Origin: Streptomyces kurssanovii
Lineage (GTDB): Bacteria > Actinomycetota > Actinomycetes > Streptomycetales > Streptomycetaceae
Length of the DNA: 64,000 nt
Direction: 5' to 3'
Assembly (NCBI RefSeq): GCF_014649695.1
Contig: NZ_BMTN01000016.1
Location: 62,001-126,000, forward strand
The position numbers and the translations under genes were made by a program. Of the stretch, positions 23,028-32,669 are shown piece by piece. Numbering within the stretch: position 1 is the stretch's first letter; every line of letters begins with the position of its first letter. Under the pieces are notes generated by a model, which was not told where the DNA came from, ran no database searches, and saw nothing but the letters and a program-made list of their open reading frames with translations.

Positions 23028-23972
23028 TCAGGCCAGGCAGCAGGGCAGCGCGCCGTGGTGGTCGATCATCTCGCCGAGCGCCGTCTGCATGACGGGCACG
23101 GGCAGCGGGTCGCTGTCACCGGCGCCGTCGAGTTCGGCGAAGGCGCGGTGCAGGTTGGGCACGAGCCGTTCGCTGTCCAGGAGCTCGGCGTAGGGGCCGA
23201 GGGCGGCGCCGCGGGCGGTCCCTGCCGGGGTCAGGCCGGCCCGGTGGCCCTGGGCGGCGAGTTGCTGCACCAGGCGCAGATAGCCCTCGACCTGGTCGAG
23301 GACCTCGGGCCCGCACAAGGGGCCGTGGCCGGGGACGATCGTGGTGGCGCCGAAGGCCCGCAGCCGCTCGACGGCCGCCAGCGACCCGTTGATCGAGCCC
23401 ATCAGGCAGAACGGCGTCACACCGTTCATCACCAGGTCGCCGGTGAACAGCACCTTGTGCTCGGACAGCCACACGACGGTGTCGCCCGCGGTGTGCGCGG
23501 GGCCGATGTGCTCCAGTTCGGCGCGGATCGCCCCGACGTGCAGGGTCAGCCGGTCGGTGAACGTGAGCTGCGGCGGGACGAGTTCGATGGCACCCCAGTC
23601 GACGTCGGGCCACAGGCCGGTCAGATGCAGTCCGGCGGCCGTCATCTCGGTGCGGGCGCGTTCGTGGCCGATGACGAGCGCCTCGGGGAACAGGTGGTTG
23701 CCGAAGGCGTGGTCGCCGTGGAAGTGGGTGTTGACCACCGCGCGCGGGGCGGTGGCGTTCAGGGCGAGCGCGGTGGTGCGCAGGTGCCGGGCGCGGGACT
23801 CGGTCGCGACGGTGTCGACGAGGGCGCTCTCGCCGCCGGAGACGACGATGCCGGCGTTGTTCAGGCACCAGCCGCCGGGCGGCTGGAGGTAGGCGTGGAC
23901 GCCTGGCGCCACCTCCGTCGCCCGGCCGGCGGGCGCGGGGGCCTGGTTGCGGACTGTCGTGCTGGACGGCAC
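23028..23972 (-). CDS. ActIV-like metallo-beta-lactamase-fold cyclase/thioesterase
   Basis: The 314-residue protein has the MBL metal site VNTHFHGDHAFGN (HxHxDH), IGPAHTAGDTVVWL, VLFTGDLVMNG and VPGHGPLCGPE. The N-terminal EVAPGVHAYLQPPGGWCLNNAG run matches the ActIV-type family of aromatic polyketide cyclases. In those, a zinc enzyme closes a later ring and releases the chain from the ACP. It likely does the same for the type II product here. The GTG start at 23972 follows GAGGAGAGG. No TcmN-type aromatase was seen in the window, so first-ring aromatisation is unassigned. Confidence 0.85.
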   Translation of the reverse strand: MPSSTTVRNQAPAPAGRATEVAPGVHAYLQPPGGWCLNNAGIVVSGGESALVDTVATESRARHLRTTALALNATAPRAVVNTHFHGDHAFGNHLFPEALVIGHERARTEMTAAGLHLTGLWPDVDWGAIELVPPQLTFTDRLTLHVGAIRAELEHIGPAHTAGDTVVWLSEHKVLFTGDLVMNGVTPFCLMGSINGSLAAVERLRAFGATTIVPGHGPLCGPEVLDQVEGYLRLVQQLAAQGHRAGLTPAGTARGAALGPYAELLDSERLVPNLHRAFAELDGAGDSDPLPVPVMQTALGEMIDHHGALPCCLA

Positions 23973-24131
23973 GGCCTCTCCTCACGCAGATGTCGTGGAC
24001 GGGCCGAGTCTGGTGGGGGCTGCTCGTGGCGCGGTCGACCGTCCAGGGCGTTTCCAGCGCGTTGCGAGAGACGCGTCGGAGCGTGACGGGGACCACTGCC
24101 GGTCAGGCACACCCGAGCGGAAGGATCCACG

Positions 24132-24407
24132 ATGATCGACGAGTTCCCGCCTCTGTGGGGCGGTGCCGGGCGCGGCGGCGGCGCGGCCGCCCGGCATGCG
24201 GTGCGGCGGGTCCTGCGGGTGGTTTGGCGGGGCCTGGTGGCCTATGGATCCGTCCATGTGGCGGGCGAGTGCGCGCGGGCCGCGGCCGAGCAGCGGCCCG
24301 CTCTGCCGGCCGGGCCTGCCACGGGTCATCCGGAGCGGCTGCGTCCGGACGTACCGTTGAGCCCGCTCGAGCGAACGCTGCTGCGGGAGTGGGGCCGGGC
24401 GGGCTGA
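24132..24407 (+). CDS. Small DUF6059-like protein
   Basis: This 91-residue basic protein contains VLRVVWRGLVAYGSVHVAGE and GHPERLRPDVPLSPLERTLL. I associate these segments with small DUF6059-type proteins found beside Streptomyces specialised-metabolite genes, from memory only. No function is known. The ATG at 24132 follows GGAAGGATCC, a good ribosome site. It is divergent from the cyclase gene, and the 159-bp gap between them holds a weak TCGTGGC/TCGACCG pair at 11-bp spacing (24024, 24035). It converges on the BBE-type oxidase gene across a short GC-rich hairpin-prone stretch. Confidence 0.65.
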   Translation: MIDEFPPLWGGAGRGGGAAARHAVRRVLRVVWRGLVAYGSVHVAGECARAAAEQRPALPAGPATGHPERLRPDVPLSPLERTLLREWGRAG

Positions 24408-24483
24408 GACGCGGCGGGGCGGGCCGCCCGGTGCGGGCAGGTCGGGCCGGCCACCGGGCGCGGGCCCGGCGGCCGGTGGGCTC

Positions 24484-26109
24484 TCAGGCGGGGCGGATGG
24501 ACAGGGTGTGGCGGAAGACGCCGCGCGGGTCCCACTTCGCCTTGATGCGCTGCAGGCGCGGGTAGTTGTCCTTGTAGTAGAGGTGGTGCCAGGGCACCCC
24601 GGAGGTGTTCCAGCGGGGGTCGGCCAGGTCGATGTCCGGGTAGTTGATGTAGGCGCCGTCGCTGCCGCGGCCCGGGACGGGCACCCCTCCGGTGGTGGCG
24701 AACACGTCCCGGTAGGTGCGGCGCAGCCAGTCGATGTTGACGGTGTCGGCCTCGGGGTCCTGCCAGGTGTTCATGAAGATCACGTTGAGGACGGAGTCGC
24801 GGTGAGCGCCGGCCGTGGCGCCGGCGGGCAGGGCGTTGGTGCGGCCGCCGTAGGACTGGAGGGACACCGACGCGCTGTCGTTGCGGTGGTCGGTCGCGTT
24901 CAGGTGCGTGAAGAGGGCGTCGGTCTGGGCGCGGGTGAGCGCGCGGCGCAGATAGGCCGACTTGATCTTGTGGCGGCCCTTGTCGGTGTCCTGCGACTCG
25001 GCGAGGGCGACGGTCGCGGTCAGCCACGGCTCGCTCGCGGTGTCGGTGATGTACGGGGTGACGCCGACGCCGTCGGTCAGCGCGCCCACGTAGCGGTCCA
25101 GCAGTTCGCGGGCGCCCGGGAGGGTGCCGTCGAGGTGGGTGAAGGCGATGGCGCTCTGCCCGGGGTCGTTGTCCTTCAGCCGGCCGGGCAGCACCAGTCC
25201 GCTGTAGAGGCCGCTGTAGGGCGAGTCGGGGTCGCTGTTGTCCTCGTGCCAGCGGCCGTGGTTGTGCAGCAGGCGGCCGAAGGCGGCCTGGTCCATGCCG
25301 TCGCGGGGGTAGATCACCGCGTTGGAGACGATGGTGGCGGGCGGGCGGGGCAGCAGGTGTGCGGGGTCGTCGCCGTGGGCGTTCGGGGAGCGGAACCAGA
25401 AGCGGGTGACGATGCCGAAGTTGCCGCCGCCGCCTCCGGTGTGGGCCCACCACAGGTCGCGGTGCGGGTCGCCGCTTTCGCGGGTGGCGACGACGGCGCG
25501 GGCGCGGCCGAAGGCGTCGACGACGACGACCTCGAGCGCGTACAGGTGGTCGGAGGCGAGGCCGAAGGCGCGGCTGAGGGCGCCGTATCCGCCGCCGGTG
25601 ATGTGGCCGCCGAAGCCGACGGTGGCGCTGGCGCCGCCGGGCAGGGTGACGCCCCAGCCGTAGTAGAGGCTCTTGTACACGTCGATGAGCTGGGCGCCGG
25701 CTTCGACCATGTAGGCGCGCCGCTGCGGGTCGTAGGTGACGGCGTTCATGGCGGCGAGGTCGATGACGAGCTGGACGGCCGGGTCTCCGACGACGTTCTC
25801 GTAGCAGTGGCCGCCGCTGCGTACGGCGATGCGCCGGCGGCGCCGTACCGCGTCGCCGACGGCGTGGACGACGTCCGCGGTGGTGGTGGGCAGGCAGAAG
25901 GCGTCCGGGTGGGCGGTGAAGCGTTTGTTGCTGCCGCGTACCGACAGGGCCGCGTAGCGCGGGTCGTCGGGGGTGACCTGGACCGCGGGAGCGGGGGCCG
26001 GGTCGGTGGCGGCGCGGGCGGCGGGTGCGAGGCCGGCGGTGGTGAGGCCGGCGGCGGCGCCCGCCGTGAGCGCCTGGGCGACGAAACGCCGACGGCTCGG
26101 AGCAGTCAT
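24484..26109 (-). CDS. Secreted BBE-like FAD-linked oxidoreductase
   Basis: A 541-residue flavoprotein with a twin-arginine-like leader (SRRRFVAQALTAGAAAGL). Its FAD domain carries IAVRSGGHCYENVVG, supplying a His, and GFGGHITGGGYG. The second covalent anchor, as in AknOx-type enzymes, is probably the Cys in GGHCYE. The C-terminus YYKDNYPRLQRIKAKWDPRGVFRH is the BBE signature. Such enzymes oxidise alcohols or sugars, or close rings by C-C coupling, here possibly after export. The ATG at 26109 overlaps the stop of the FAD monooxygenase (ATGA), so the two oxidative steps are co-expressed with the minimal PKS. Confidence 0.9.
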   Translation of the reverse strand: MTAPSRRRFVAQALTAGAAAGLTTAGLAPAARAATDPAPAPAVQVTPDDPRYAALSVRGSNKRFTAHPDAFCLPTTTADVVHAVGDAVRRRRRIAVRSGGHCYENVVGDPAVQLVIDLAAMNAVTYDPQRRAYMVEAGAQLIDVYKSLYYGWGVTLPGGASATVGFGGHITGGGYGALSRAFGLASDHLYALEVVVVDAFGRARAVVATRESGDPHRDLWWAHTGGGGGNFGIVTRFWFRSPNAHGDDPAHLLPRPPATIVSNAVIYPRDGMDQAAFGRLLHNHGRWHEDNSDPDSPYSGLYSGLVLPGRLKDNDPGQSAIAFTHLDGTLPGARELLDRYVGALTDGVGVTPYITDTASEPWLTATVALAESQDTDKGRHKIKSAYLRRALTRAQTDALFTHLNATDHRNDSASVSLQSYGGRTNALPAGATAGAHRDSVLNVIFMNTWQDPEADTVNIDWLRRTYRDVFATTGGVPVPGRGSDGAYINYPDIDLADPRWNTSGVPWHHLYYKDNYPRLQRIKAKWDPRGVFRHTLSIRPA

Positions 26110-27401
26110 GTTGACCGTGCACCTTTCTGGGTGGGTCGCAGGGCGGCGGTGAACAGGTCGGTCCGCACCTGGACGGGTACGGGGCCGAAGGCGATGCGGG
26201 AGGTGAGGTGCGCGCCGAGGGGGGTGCGGGTGACCAGGGCGGCGGCGCGGGAGCGCAGGTAGGTGGCGGCGGGTCCGGCGGTGCCAAGGAACGCTGTGGC
26301 CTGCAGGCGCTGGACGCGGGTGACCCGGGCGGCGGCGGGTGCCCGCAGCCGCTGGAAGGGGGCGAGCCGTTCGCGGGTGCACGCGCCCGCGGCGAGCGCG
26401 TCGAGGAGGACCGGGTGCAGGGTGGCGGCGTCCTGCAGGGCGAGGTTGATGCCCTGGGCGCCGAGCGGGCCGTGGGTGTGGGCGGCGTCGCCGGCCAGGA
26501 CGAGGCCGTCGCGTACCCATTCCTCGGCGTCGGCGGCGAACACGTCCAGCAGGGCCAGGTCGGACAGGCCGGTGAGGTGTTCGTGCAGGAGGTCGGCCAG
26601 TTCGGGGACGGCGGCGGCCAGTTCGTCCCTGATGGGGGCGATGCCGCGGGCGGTGGCCGCCTGCCAGCCGCCGTGCGGCAGGGCCCAGCCGACGCGGAGC
26701 CGGTCGGGGTGGGTGTCGTGGACGAGCACGGCGGTGCCCGCGGCGCGGTGGATGCGGACGTGTCCGGTGGCGCGGCCGGGCGCGGGCAGGGTGAACCAGA
26801 CGATGTCCTGGTCGAACGCCTCGCGGCGGCCGGCGCCGATGCCGGCCAGGGTGCGGGTCCTGGAGAAGCGTCCGTCGGCGGCGACGACCACCCGGGCGGG
26901 CACGGTGGTGCGCGCTCCGGCGGGGCCGGTGAACACCGCCCCGGTGCAGCGGCCGCCCTCGCCGCGCAGGGCGCTGACGCGGTGGCCGGGCAGGTGGGTG
27001 AAGCCGGGCAGCCGGTGGCAGGCGGCGAGGAGTTCTTCGAGCAGGTGGCGCTGGGGCAGGGCCAGGAGACGGCCGTAGGGGGCGTCGAGGCGCCGGTAGT
27101 CGATGTCGAGCAGGACCCGGCCGCGTTCGAGGACCTGGAAGCCGTCGAGGGTGCGGGCGCCGCGGCGGGTGGCGCTGTCCAGCACGCCGAGCTGGTCGAG
27201 GATGCGCTGGCCGCCGGGCTGGAGGATCTCGCCGTGGAAGTCGCGCCGGTAGGTGGTCGACTTCTCGGCGAGGGTGACCTGTGTCCCGGAGCGCAGCAGC
27301 ATCAGGGTCAGGGCGAGCCCGGCCGGGCCGGCGCCGACGACGAGGACGTCGGCGGGCCCGGGGGCGGGCCCGGTCGCCCTGTCCGGCCCGGCCGGTCTCA
27401 C
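26106..27401 (-). CDS. PHBH-family FAD-dependent aromatic hydroxylase
   Basis: This 431-residue monooxygenase has the FAD Rossmann motif VLVVGAGPAGLALTLML, the DG motif VVVAADGRFSRTR and the GD motif LVLAGDAAHTHGPLGAQGINLALQDA. It should use NAD(P)H and oxygen to hydroxylate an aromatic polyketide intermediate. The C-terminal 60 residues (AALVTRTPLGAHLTSRIAFG) are family-like. The GTG at 27401 overlaps the ACP stop (GTGA), which fixes the start and places it directly downstream of the minimal PKS. Confidence 0.9.
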   Translation of the reverse strand: MRPAGPDRATGPAPGPADVLVVGAGPAGLALTLMLLRSGTQVTLAEKSTTYRRDFHGEILQPGGQRILDQLGVLDSATRRGARTLDGFQVLERGRVLLDIDYRRLDAPYGRLLALPQRHLLEELLAACHRLPGFTHLPGHRVSALRGEGGRCTGAVFTGPAGARTTVPARVVVAADGRFSRTRTLAGIGAGRREAFDQDIVWFTLPAPGRATGHVRIHRAAGTAVLVHDTHPDRLRVGWALPHGGWQAATARGIAPIRDELAAAVPELADLLHEHLTGLSDLALLDVFAADAEEWVRDGLVLAGDAAHTHGPLGAQGINLALQDAATLHPVLLDALAAGACTRERLAPFQRLRAPAAARVTRVQRLQATAFLGTAGPAATYLRSRAAALVTRTPLGAHLTSRIAFGPVPVQVRTDLFTAALRPTQKGARST

Positions 27402-27661
27402 ACCGCGGTCCGCGCGGACAGGGCCCGGTTGACCAGGGCCAAGTAGTCGCGGGGGGTCTCCGCCTCGTCGAGGCCCTCCTCGTCGAGCATGACGTCGTAG
27501 TCGCGTTCGATGCGGCCGGTGGTCTGCAGCAGGGCCAGCGAGTCGTAGCCGAGGGCGAGGAAGGGGACGTCGAGGACGTCGCCGTCGAGGTCGACGCCTT
27601 CCTCGACGCCGGCGCACTCGCGCAGCAGGGTCTTCAGGTCGTCCAGTTCCAGGTGGTCCAT
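27398..27661 (-). CDS. Type II PKS acyl carrier protein
   Basis: An 87-residue discrete ACP with the phosphopantetheine Ser in PFLALGYDSLALLQTTGRIERDY. The LGYDSLALLQ context is typical of aromatic PKS carrier proteins, which tether the growing poly-beta-ketone. The ATG at 27661 follows GAGGAGA. An upstream in-frame start at 27691 has no ribosome site. Gene order KSalpha-KSbeta-ACP is the canonical minimal PKS. It overlaps the hydroxylase gene by the GTGA junction. Confidence 0.95.
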   Translation of the reverse strand: MDHLELDDLKTLLRECAGVEEGVDLDGDVLDVPFLALGYDSLALLQTTGRIERDYDVMLDEEGLDEAETPRDYLALVNRALSARTAV

Positions 27662-27687
27662 GGCGTCTGTCTCCTCTTCCACGTGTG

Positions 27688-28971
27688 TCACTGCGGTCCG
27701 GGGCCCTGGCTGAGTACGGCCGCGGAGTTGAATCCGCCCCTGCCGCGGGCGAGGACCAGCGCGTTGCGCAGCCTCATGCCGTGGCGGGGGGCGGTGACCA
27801 GGTCGATGGGGCAGTCGTCGGCGGGGTGCCGGGTGCCGGTGGTCGGCGGGATGACCTGGTCGCGCAGGCTGAGCAGGGCGGCGGCCACGTCCAGGGGGGC
27901 GCCGCCGGCCAGCAGCCGGCCGGTCATGGTCTTGGGGGCGGTGACCGGTACGCCGTGCGGGCCGAACAGGGCGGCGAGGGCGGCGGCTTCGGCCCGGTCG
28001 GCGTCACGGGTGCCCGCGGCGTCGGCGAAGACGACGTCGATCTCGTCGGGGCGCAGGCCGGCGTCGGTGAGGGCGAGGCGGGCGGCGTCGGCCAGGCGGT
28101 CGGTGCCGGGGCCGTCGAAGGTGGCGGCGTATCCGGCGAAGGTGCCGTAGGTGCGGGCGCCGCGGGCGCGGGCGGCGGTGCCGTTCTCGAGGACGAACAG
28201 GGCGCCGCCCTCGCCGACGATGTGGCCCGAGGCCGCCGGGTCGAAGGGCAGGTAGGCGCGGGCCGGGTCGGTGACGGTGCTCATGGAGCCGTCGGCCAGG
28301 TGGGCGGCCCAGCCCCAGGGGCACAGTGCGGAGTCGACACCGCCGCTGATCATGAGCCGGCTGCCCTTGCGGATCCGGCGGCGGGCCTGGGCGAGGGCGT
28401 CGAGGCCGCCGGCCTGTTCGGTGACGACGACGCCGCTGGCGCCGCGCAGGCCGTGCCGGATGGAGATCTGGCCGGTGTTGACGGCGTAGAACCAGGCGAA
28501 GGACTGGTAGGCGCTGACGTGCTGGCCGCCTTTGCTCCACAGGGCCTGCAGTTCGCGCTGGCCGAACTCGAAGCCGCCGGCGGAGCTGGCGGTGACCACG
28601 CCGGCGCCGTAGTCCGGCAGGGCGGCCAGGTCCTGGCCCCAGTCGTCCAGGGCTTCTTCGGCGGCGGCCAGCGACAGGCGGGTGACGCGGTCGGTCTGGG
28701 GCAGCAGCCGGCTGGGCAGGTGGTCGGCGTCGACGAAGCCGTCGATCTCGCCGGCGAGGCGTACCGGGTAGCGGGTGGCGTCGAAGCGGGTGAGGGGGCC
28801 GATGCCGCTCTCGCCGGCGAGGACGGCCTGCCACCAGGCCTCTGTGCCCAGTCCGTTGGGTGCGGTGACGCCGATACCGGTGACGACGGTGGCGGTGGTG
28901 CGCGCGGTGGTGGCCTGCGCGGGCCGCACGGTGTGCTCGGTGGCCCGGTGTTCGGCCAAGGCCGTGGTCAT
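27688..28971 (-). CDS. Type II PKS ketosynthase beta / chain length factor
   Basis: A 427-residue KS homologue in which the active-site Cys is replaced by Gln ([13 protein letters not shown]), the hallmark of chain length factors. [12 protein letters not shown] and [12 protein letters not shown] match the family. With KSalpha it forms the heterodimer whose cavity sets poly-beta-ketone length. The gating residues cannot be interpreted safely without an alignment. The start overlaps the KSalpha stop (ATGA), as usual for these pairs. An N-terminal extension of about 25 residues is low in complexity. Confidence 0.96.
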   Translation of the reverse strand: MTTALAEHRATEHTVRPAQATTARTTATVVTGIGVTAPNGLGTEAWWQAVLAGESGIGPLTRFDATRYPVRLAGEIDGFVDADHLPSRLLPQTDRVTRLSLAAAEEALDDWGQDLAALPDYGAGVVTASSAGGFEFGQRELQALWSKGGQHVSAYQSFAWFYAVNTGQISIRHGLRGASGVVVTEQAGGLDALAQARRRIRKGSRLMISGGVDSALCPWGWAAHLADGSMSTVTDPARAYLPFDPAASGHIVGEGGALFVLENGTAARARGARTYGTFAGYAATFDGPGTDRLADAARLALTDAGLRPDEIDVVFADAAGTRDADRAEAAALAALFGPHGVPVTAPKTMTGRLLAGGAPLDVAAALLSLRDQVIPPTTGTRHPADDCPIDLVTAPRHGMRLRNALVLARGRGGFNSAAVLSQGPGPQ

Positions 28972-30254
28972 GCTGCTGCCTCCTTGAGTCGCGGCCTGGT
29001 CAGGACGATGGCGCTCTGGAAGCCGCCGAAGCCGCTGCCGACGCTGAGGACCGTGTCGGTGCGCTGTTCGCGGGCGATGAGGGGGGTGTAGTCGAGGTCG
29101 CAGGCCGGGTCCGCCTCGTGCAGGTTCGCCGTCGGGGGGACGGTGTTGTGCTCGATGGCCAGGGCGCTGGCGGCGACCTCGAGCGACCCGATCGCGCCGA
29201 GGGAGTGTCCGATCATCGATTTGATGGAGCTGACCGGGACGGTGCGGGCGTGGTGGCCGAGGCTGCGTTTGAAGGCGGCGGTCTCGTGCCGGTCGTTCTG
29301 CTTGGTGCCCGAACCGTGGGCGTTGATGTAGTCGACGGCGGTGGGGTCCAGGCGTGCCTCGTCGAGGGCGGCGGTGATCGCCTCTGCCATCTCGGCGCCG
29401 TCGGCCTTCAGGCCGGTCATGTGGTAGGCGTTGCTGCGGCCGGCGAACCCGGAGATCTCCGCGTACACGTGGGCGCCGCGGCGGCGGGCGTGTTCGAACT
29501 CCTCCAGCACCAGGACGGCCGAGCCCTCGCCGAGGACGAACCCGTTGCGGGTGCGGTCGAAGGGGCGGGAGGCGGTGGCCGGGTCGTCGTTGCGGGGGCT
29601 GGTGGCCTTGATGGCGTCGAAGCAGGCGACGGTGATCGGCGAGATGGGTGCTTCGGTGGCGCCGGTGACCATGACGTCGGCGCTGCCCTCGCGGATCAGG
29701 TCGACGGCGTGGCCGATGGAGTCCAGGCCGGAGGTGCAGCCGGTGGAGATGAGGGAGACGGGGCCCTGGGCGCCGGTGGCACGGGCCACTTCCGCGGCCA
29801 GCGAGCTGGGCACGAAGTAGTCGAAGAGGTGGGCGACGGCCCGTGTGTGGTCGACCTCCCAGGCCGAGCCCTGTTCGCTGACGACCCCGTACTCGTCATC
29901 GAGTCCGGTGGTGCAGCCGACGGCGCTGCCGAGGGTGACGCCGGTGCGCAGCGGGTCGGGCAGGTCCGCGGGCAGGCCGCTGTCGGCGAGCGCCTCGCGG
30001 GCACTGACGAGGGCGAACTGGGCGGCCCGGTCCAGGCGGGTGGCCTCGGCGGGGCCGAAGCCGTGCGCGGCGGCATCGAAGTCGGCCTCGGCCGCGATGC
30101 GGGAGCGGTAGGCGGATGCGTCGAACAGGGTGATGCCGCGGGTGGCGGTGCGTCCCGCGGTGAGCGTGTCCCAGAAGTTCCGGGTGCCCACGCCGCCGGG
30201 GGCGACGACGCCTATGCCGGTGATGACGACCCGTCTCATCGCCTGGTCCCTCAC
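28968..30254 (-). CDS. Type II PKS ketosynthase alpha
   Basis: A 428-residue ketosynthase with the nucleophile in [16 protein letters not shown] and the two catalytic His in [22 protein letters not shown] and [16 protein letters not shown]. It catalyses decarboxylative Claisen condensations of malonyl-ACP with KSbeta. A GTG at 30254 has TGGAGG six bases upstream and overlaps the thioesterase stop as GTGA, so it is preferred. An ATG at 30239 would give the more usual MRRVVITG start with a weaker site. This is the clearest evidence for an aromatic type II pathway in the window. Confidence 0.96.
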   Translation of the reverse strand: MRDQAMRRVVITGIGVVAPGGVGTRNFWDTLTAGRTATRGITLFDASAYRSRIAAEADFDAAAHGFGPAEATRLDRAAQFALVSAREALADSGLPADLPDPLRTGVTLGSAVGCTTGLDDEYGVVSEQGSAWEVDHTRAVAHLFDYFVPSSLAAEVARATGAQGPVSLISTGCTSGLDSIGHAVDLIREGSADVMVTGATEAPISPITVACFDAIKATSPRNDDPATASRPFDRTRNGFVLGEGSAVLVLEEFEHARRRGAHVYAEISGFAGRSNAYHMTGLKADGAEMAEAITAALDEARLDPTAVDYINAHGSGTKQNDRHETAAFKRSLGHHARTVPVSSIKSMIGHSLGAIGSLEVAASALAIEHNTVPPTANLHEADPACDLDYTPLIAREQRTDTVLSVGSGFGGFQSAIVLTRPRLKEAAA

Positions 30255-31054
30255 AGTTGTCCTCCAGATAGGGGCGCGGTGCGCCGCGCCACGCGGCAGG
30301 CCCGCCCGATGAGCCGGGGGATCTCCCGGCCGCGTACGAAGAAGTGGTCGCCCGGGACGGTGCGCCGCACCAGCGGGCCGGTGGTCCAGCGCCGCCAGCC
30401 GTCCATCGCCTTCGCGTCCACCACACGGTCGCTTTGGCCGTCGACGGCCAGGACCGGCACCGGCAGGGGGCCTCCGGTGGCGGGGTCGTTGGCGGCGGCG
30501 CGCAGGTCGGCACCGAGCCGCAAATCGTCCCGCAGGACGGGCAGCACCGTGCGGTGCCACACGCTGTCCGGGTCGGCGAGCAGGCCGGTGGGTGCGGAGC
30601 CCAGGTCGCCGAGGAAGGTGAGGAGCCGCTCGTCGCTCAACTCGCCGCTGTGGTGGGCCAAGGCCGCGTGCGGCGGCGGGCAGGCGCCGACCGCGAGGAG
30701 CACGGGAGGCGGCAGGCCCTTGTCGGTCAGGGCCCGGGCGAGGGTGTAGGCGACCATGCCGCCCAGGCTGTGCCCGTACAGGACGTAGGGGCCGTGGTGC
30801 GCGGCGTCGGCCAGGACGCCGAGCAGGTCCTCGAGCAGTGCGGTGCGTGTGGTCGGGCGCCGTTCGTGGCGCCGGGAGTCACGGCCGGGGAGCAGCACCG
30901 GACGGATGTCGATGTCCGGGCCCGACCGGGTCGGCCAGCGGGCGAAGCCGGTGACCCCGGCGCCGGCGTGCGCGAAGCAGTACAGCCGCAGGGGTGGGCG
31001 GCCCGCCGGGGCGGGGCCGCCTCCCGCGGCTGCTGTGTGCACGGATCCGTTCAT
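30251..31054 (-). CDS. Type II thioesterase
   Basis: The 267-residue alpha/beta hydrolase has [17 protein letters not shown] near the N-terminus, the nucleophile elbow [15 protein letters not shown] and a His in [10 protein letters not shown]. These are features of external editing thioesterases associated with PKS and NRPS systems. It probably removes stalled or wrong acyl groups from carrier proteins. It is coupled to KSalpha by a GTGA overlap, although type II thioesterases are more usual with modular synthases, so it may also serve the trans-AT line. The start at 31054 has GAAGG nine bases upstream. Confidence 0.88.
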   Translation of the reverse strand: MNGSVHTAAAGGGPAPAGRPPLRLYCFAHAGAGVTGFARWPTRSGPDIDIRPVLLPGRDSRRHERRPTTRTALLEDLLGVLADAAHHGPYVLYGHSLGGMVAYTLARALTDKGLPPPVLLAVGACPPPHAALAHHSGELSDERLLTFLGDLGSAPTGLLADPDSVWHRTVLPVLRDDLRLGADLRAAANDPATGGPLPVPVLAVDGQSDRVVDAKAMDGWRRWTTGPLVRRTVPGDHFFVRGREIPRLIGRACRVARRTAPLSGGQL

Positions 31055-31100
31055 GGGCACCGACCTTCGCGGACGGGCCTGGAGAACGGCTCGAATCAGC

Positions 31101-31125
31101 CAACCACCGCCCCCGCGCCGGTGGT
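31101..31125 (-). terminator. Hairpin directly after SARP gene
   Basis: An 8-bp stem (AACCACCG / CGGTGGTT) with a 9-nt loop abuts the stop codon of the first SARP gene. It may separate that gene from the downstream thioesterase/PKS operon. Confidence 0.5.
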
Positions 31126-31947
31126 TCAGGCCGCGTACAGGTTGAAGGTGGAGGTGCGCCGGGGGGTGGAGGACACGTCGAGCTGCGGGTCGACGGCGAG
31201 CATCGCCTGGTGCAGGCGCTGCAGTTGCGGCGAGGGCTCCACGCCGAGCTCGTCGATCAGCCGCCGGCGCAGCCGGTGGAAGACGTCGAGCGCGGTGGCC
31301 TGGCGGCCGGAGCGGTAGAGCGCCACCATCGCCTGCGAGTGCAGCCCCTCGTGCTGGGGGTGACGGGCGATCAGGTCGGTGAGTTCGGCGATCACTTCGA
31401 CGTGCCGGCCCAGGCGCAGGTCGGCGTCGATCCGCCGCTCGCGGGTGACGAGTCTGCTCTCCTCCAGCCGCATGACCTCTATCTCCAGGATCGGGCCGAC
31501 GCGTACGTCGACCAGTGCGGTGCCCTGCCACAGCTCCAGCGCCTGCCGGTAGGTGCGGGCGGCGCGTTCGTCCTCGCCGTCGTCGAAGGCCTGCTGGCCC
31601 TCGGCGACGAGGCGCTCGTACTCGTGGACGTCGACGGCCTCGGGCGGGATCTGCAGCAGGTAGCCGCCGTGCCGGGTGGCCAGCACGTCCTTCGCGGTGC
31701 CCGGGACGTCGGGTCCCATGGCGGTGCCCAGCCGGCGGCGCAGCTGGAGAATGTATGTCTGGAGTGTGGTGAGTGCGCTCAGCGGCAGTTCGGTGCCCCA
31801 GATCTCCTCCATGAGTGTGGGCACGGGCATGACCCGGCCCGGGTAGAGGGCGAGCAGCGCCAGGATCTGCCGCGGCTTGCCCGCCGTAGGAACGATCGAC
31901 ATCCCGTTGACGTGGCCACTCAGCGGACCCAGAACCTGAATCTTCAT
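31126..31947 (-). CDS. SARP-family transcriptional activator 1
   Basis: A 273-residue SARP. The N-terminal winged helix (residues 1-95) has KIQVLGPLSGHVNG, RQILALLALYPGRVM and ALTTLQTYILQLRRRLG. The bacterial transcriptional activation domain follows (about residues 100-250) with RTYRQALELWQG and ALDVFHRLRRRLIDELGVEPSPQLQRLHQ. SARPs bind 11-bp-phased TCGAG-type heptamers and recruit RNA polymerase. GGAGGAAACC precedes the ATG. It lies just upstream of the type II minimal PKS operon on the same strand and is divergent from the carrier-protein gene, so it is the likely activator of the type II block. Confidence 0.95.
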   Translation of the reverse strand: MKIQVLGPLSGHVNGMSIVPTAGKPRQILALLALYPGRVMPVPTLMEEIWGTELPLSALTTLQTYILQLRRRLGTAMGPDVPGTAKDVLATRHGGYLLQIPPEAVDVHEYERLVAEGQQAFDDGEDERAARTYRQALELWQGTALVDVRVGPILEIEVMRLEESRLVTRERRIDADLRLGRHVEVIAELTDLIARHPQHEGLHSQAMVALYRSGRQATALDVFHRLRRRLIDELGVEPSPQLQRLHQAMLAVDPQLDVSSTPRRTSTFNLYAA

Positions 31948-32239
31948 GGTTTCCTCCGTACCTCGACGGCCTGCGCTCGGCTTCCGAGCCGGTTGACGAA
32001 TCGGTATCCGAGGCGCGGTCGATATTGCGCCACTGGGGACCCGCTGTCCTTTCTTCACTATCCATGGACGAGATGCACCGTAGCTTCTTTCGACCGGGCT
32101 CCCCGAGTAATCTCCAGCCGCTGTCGAGCAGTTCTCCGCCGGGCAGTGCCTGACGCGGCACTGACAGATGGCTGACCACCTGAACGGCAATAGTGAAGCG
32201 CCTTCCTCAGCGTCGGGCGGCGCTGTTACTTTCGGCGGC

Positions 32240-32524
32240 ATGGAGACGTATTCGGAGCGTGAGGTGCCGCCGGGAGCGGACCCGCTGACCCGGCAGCTGC
32301 TGCGGCAGATGGTCGCCGGCTGTCTGCGGCTGGAGCCGGCGGAACTGCCGGACGACGACGAGGACCTGGTCGACCACGGGCTGGACTCGATCAGCACCAT
32401 GCGGCTCATCTCCGCGTGGCACCGGCGCGGCATCGAGGTCGGCTTTCCGGAGTTGATGGCCCGTCCGACGCTTGGCCACTGGTGGCAGCTGCTTTCCCAG
32501 GAGCGTTCGCCGCGCACGCCCTGA
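32240..32524 (+). CDS. Discrete aryl-carrier-like protein
   Basis: A carrier protein of about 94 residues with the phosphopantetheine Ser in LVDHGLDSISTMRLISAWHRRGIEVGF and a C-terminal FPELMARPTLGHWWQLL. The pattern resembles aryl carrier domains of the EntB/DhbB type more than ACPs. The start is uncertain. ATG 32240 is used here. ATG 32168 is possible without a clear ribosome site, and GTG 32264 has GGAG at good spacing. It begins a plus-strand set with a luciferase-like monooxygenase, suggesting oxidation of a carrier-bound substrate. The 292-bp gap 31948-32239 separates it from SARP 1. Confidence 0.8.
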   Translation: METYSEREVPPGADPLTRQLLRQMVAGCLRLEPAELPDDDEDLVDHGLDSISTMRLISAWHRRGIEVGFPELMARPTLGHWWQLLSQERSPRTP

Positions 32525-32669
32525 AAACAACTCAAGGCCCCTCATACGGCGACTGGAGTCCCGCTCGCGCGCCCCGCACAGTCCGCCCGCACCGTCTAAG
32601 GTCCGATAGTCGAAGAGTTGTACCAGGCTTTTTCGTGAAGCCGGAATCGGATCACCGGACGGAGCCCCC

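Noticed and set aside
24451-24479. Possible terminator between DUF6059-like and BBE-type genes
   Set aside because: The stem is only 7 bp with a 15-nt loop, and the whole stretch is GC-rich enough to give such pairings by chance.
31990-32030. Candidate -35/-10 promoter (TTGACG) between SARP 1 and the carrier gene
   Set aside because: No -10 element at acceptable spacing could be identified, so it is not called.
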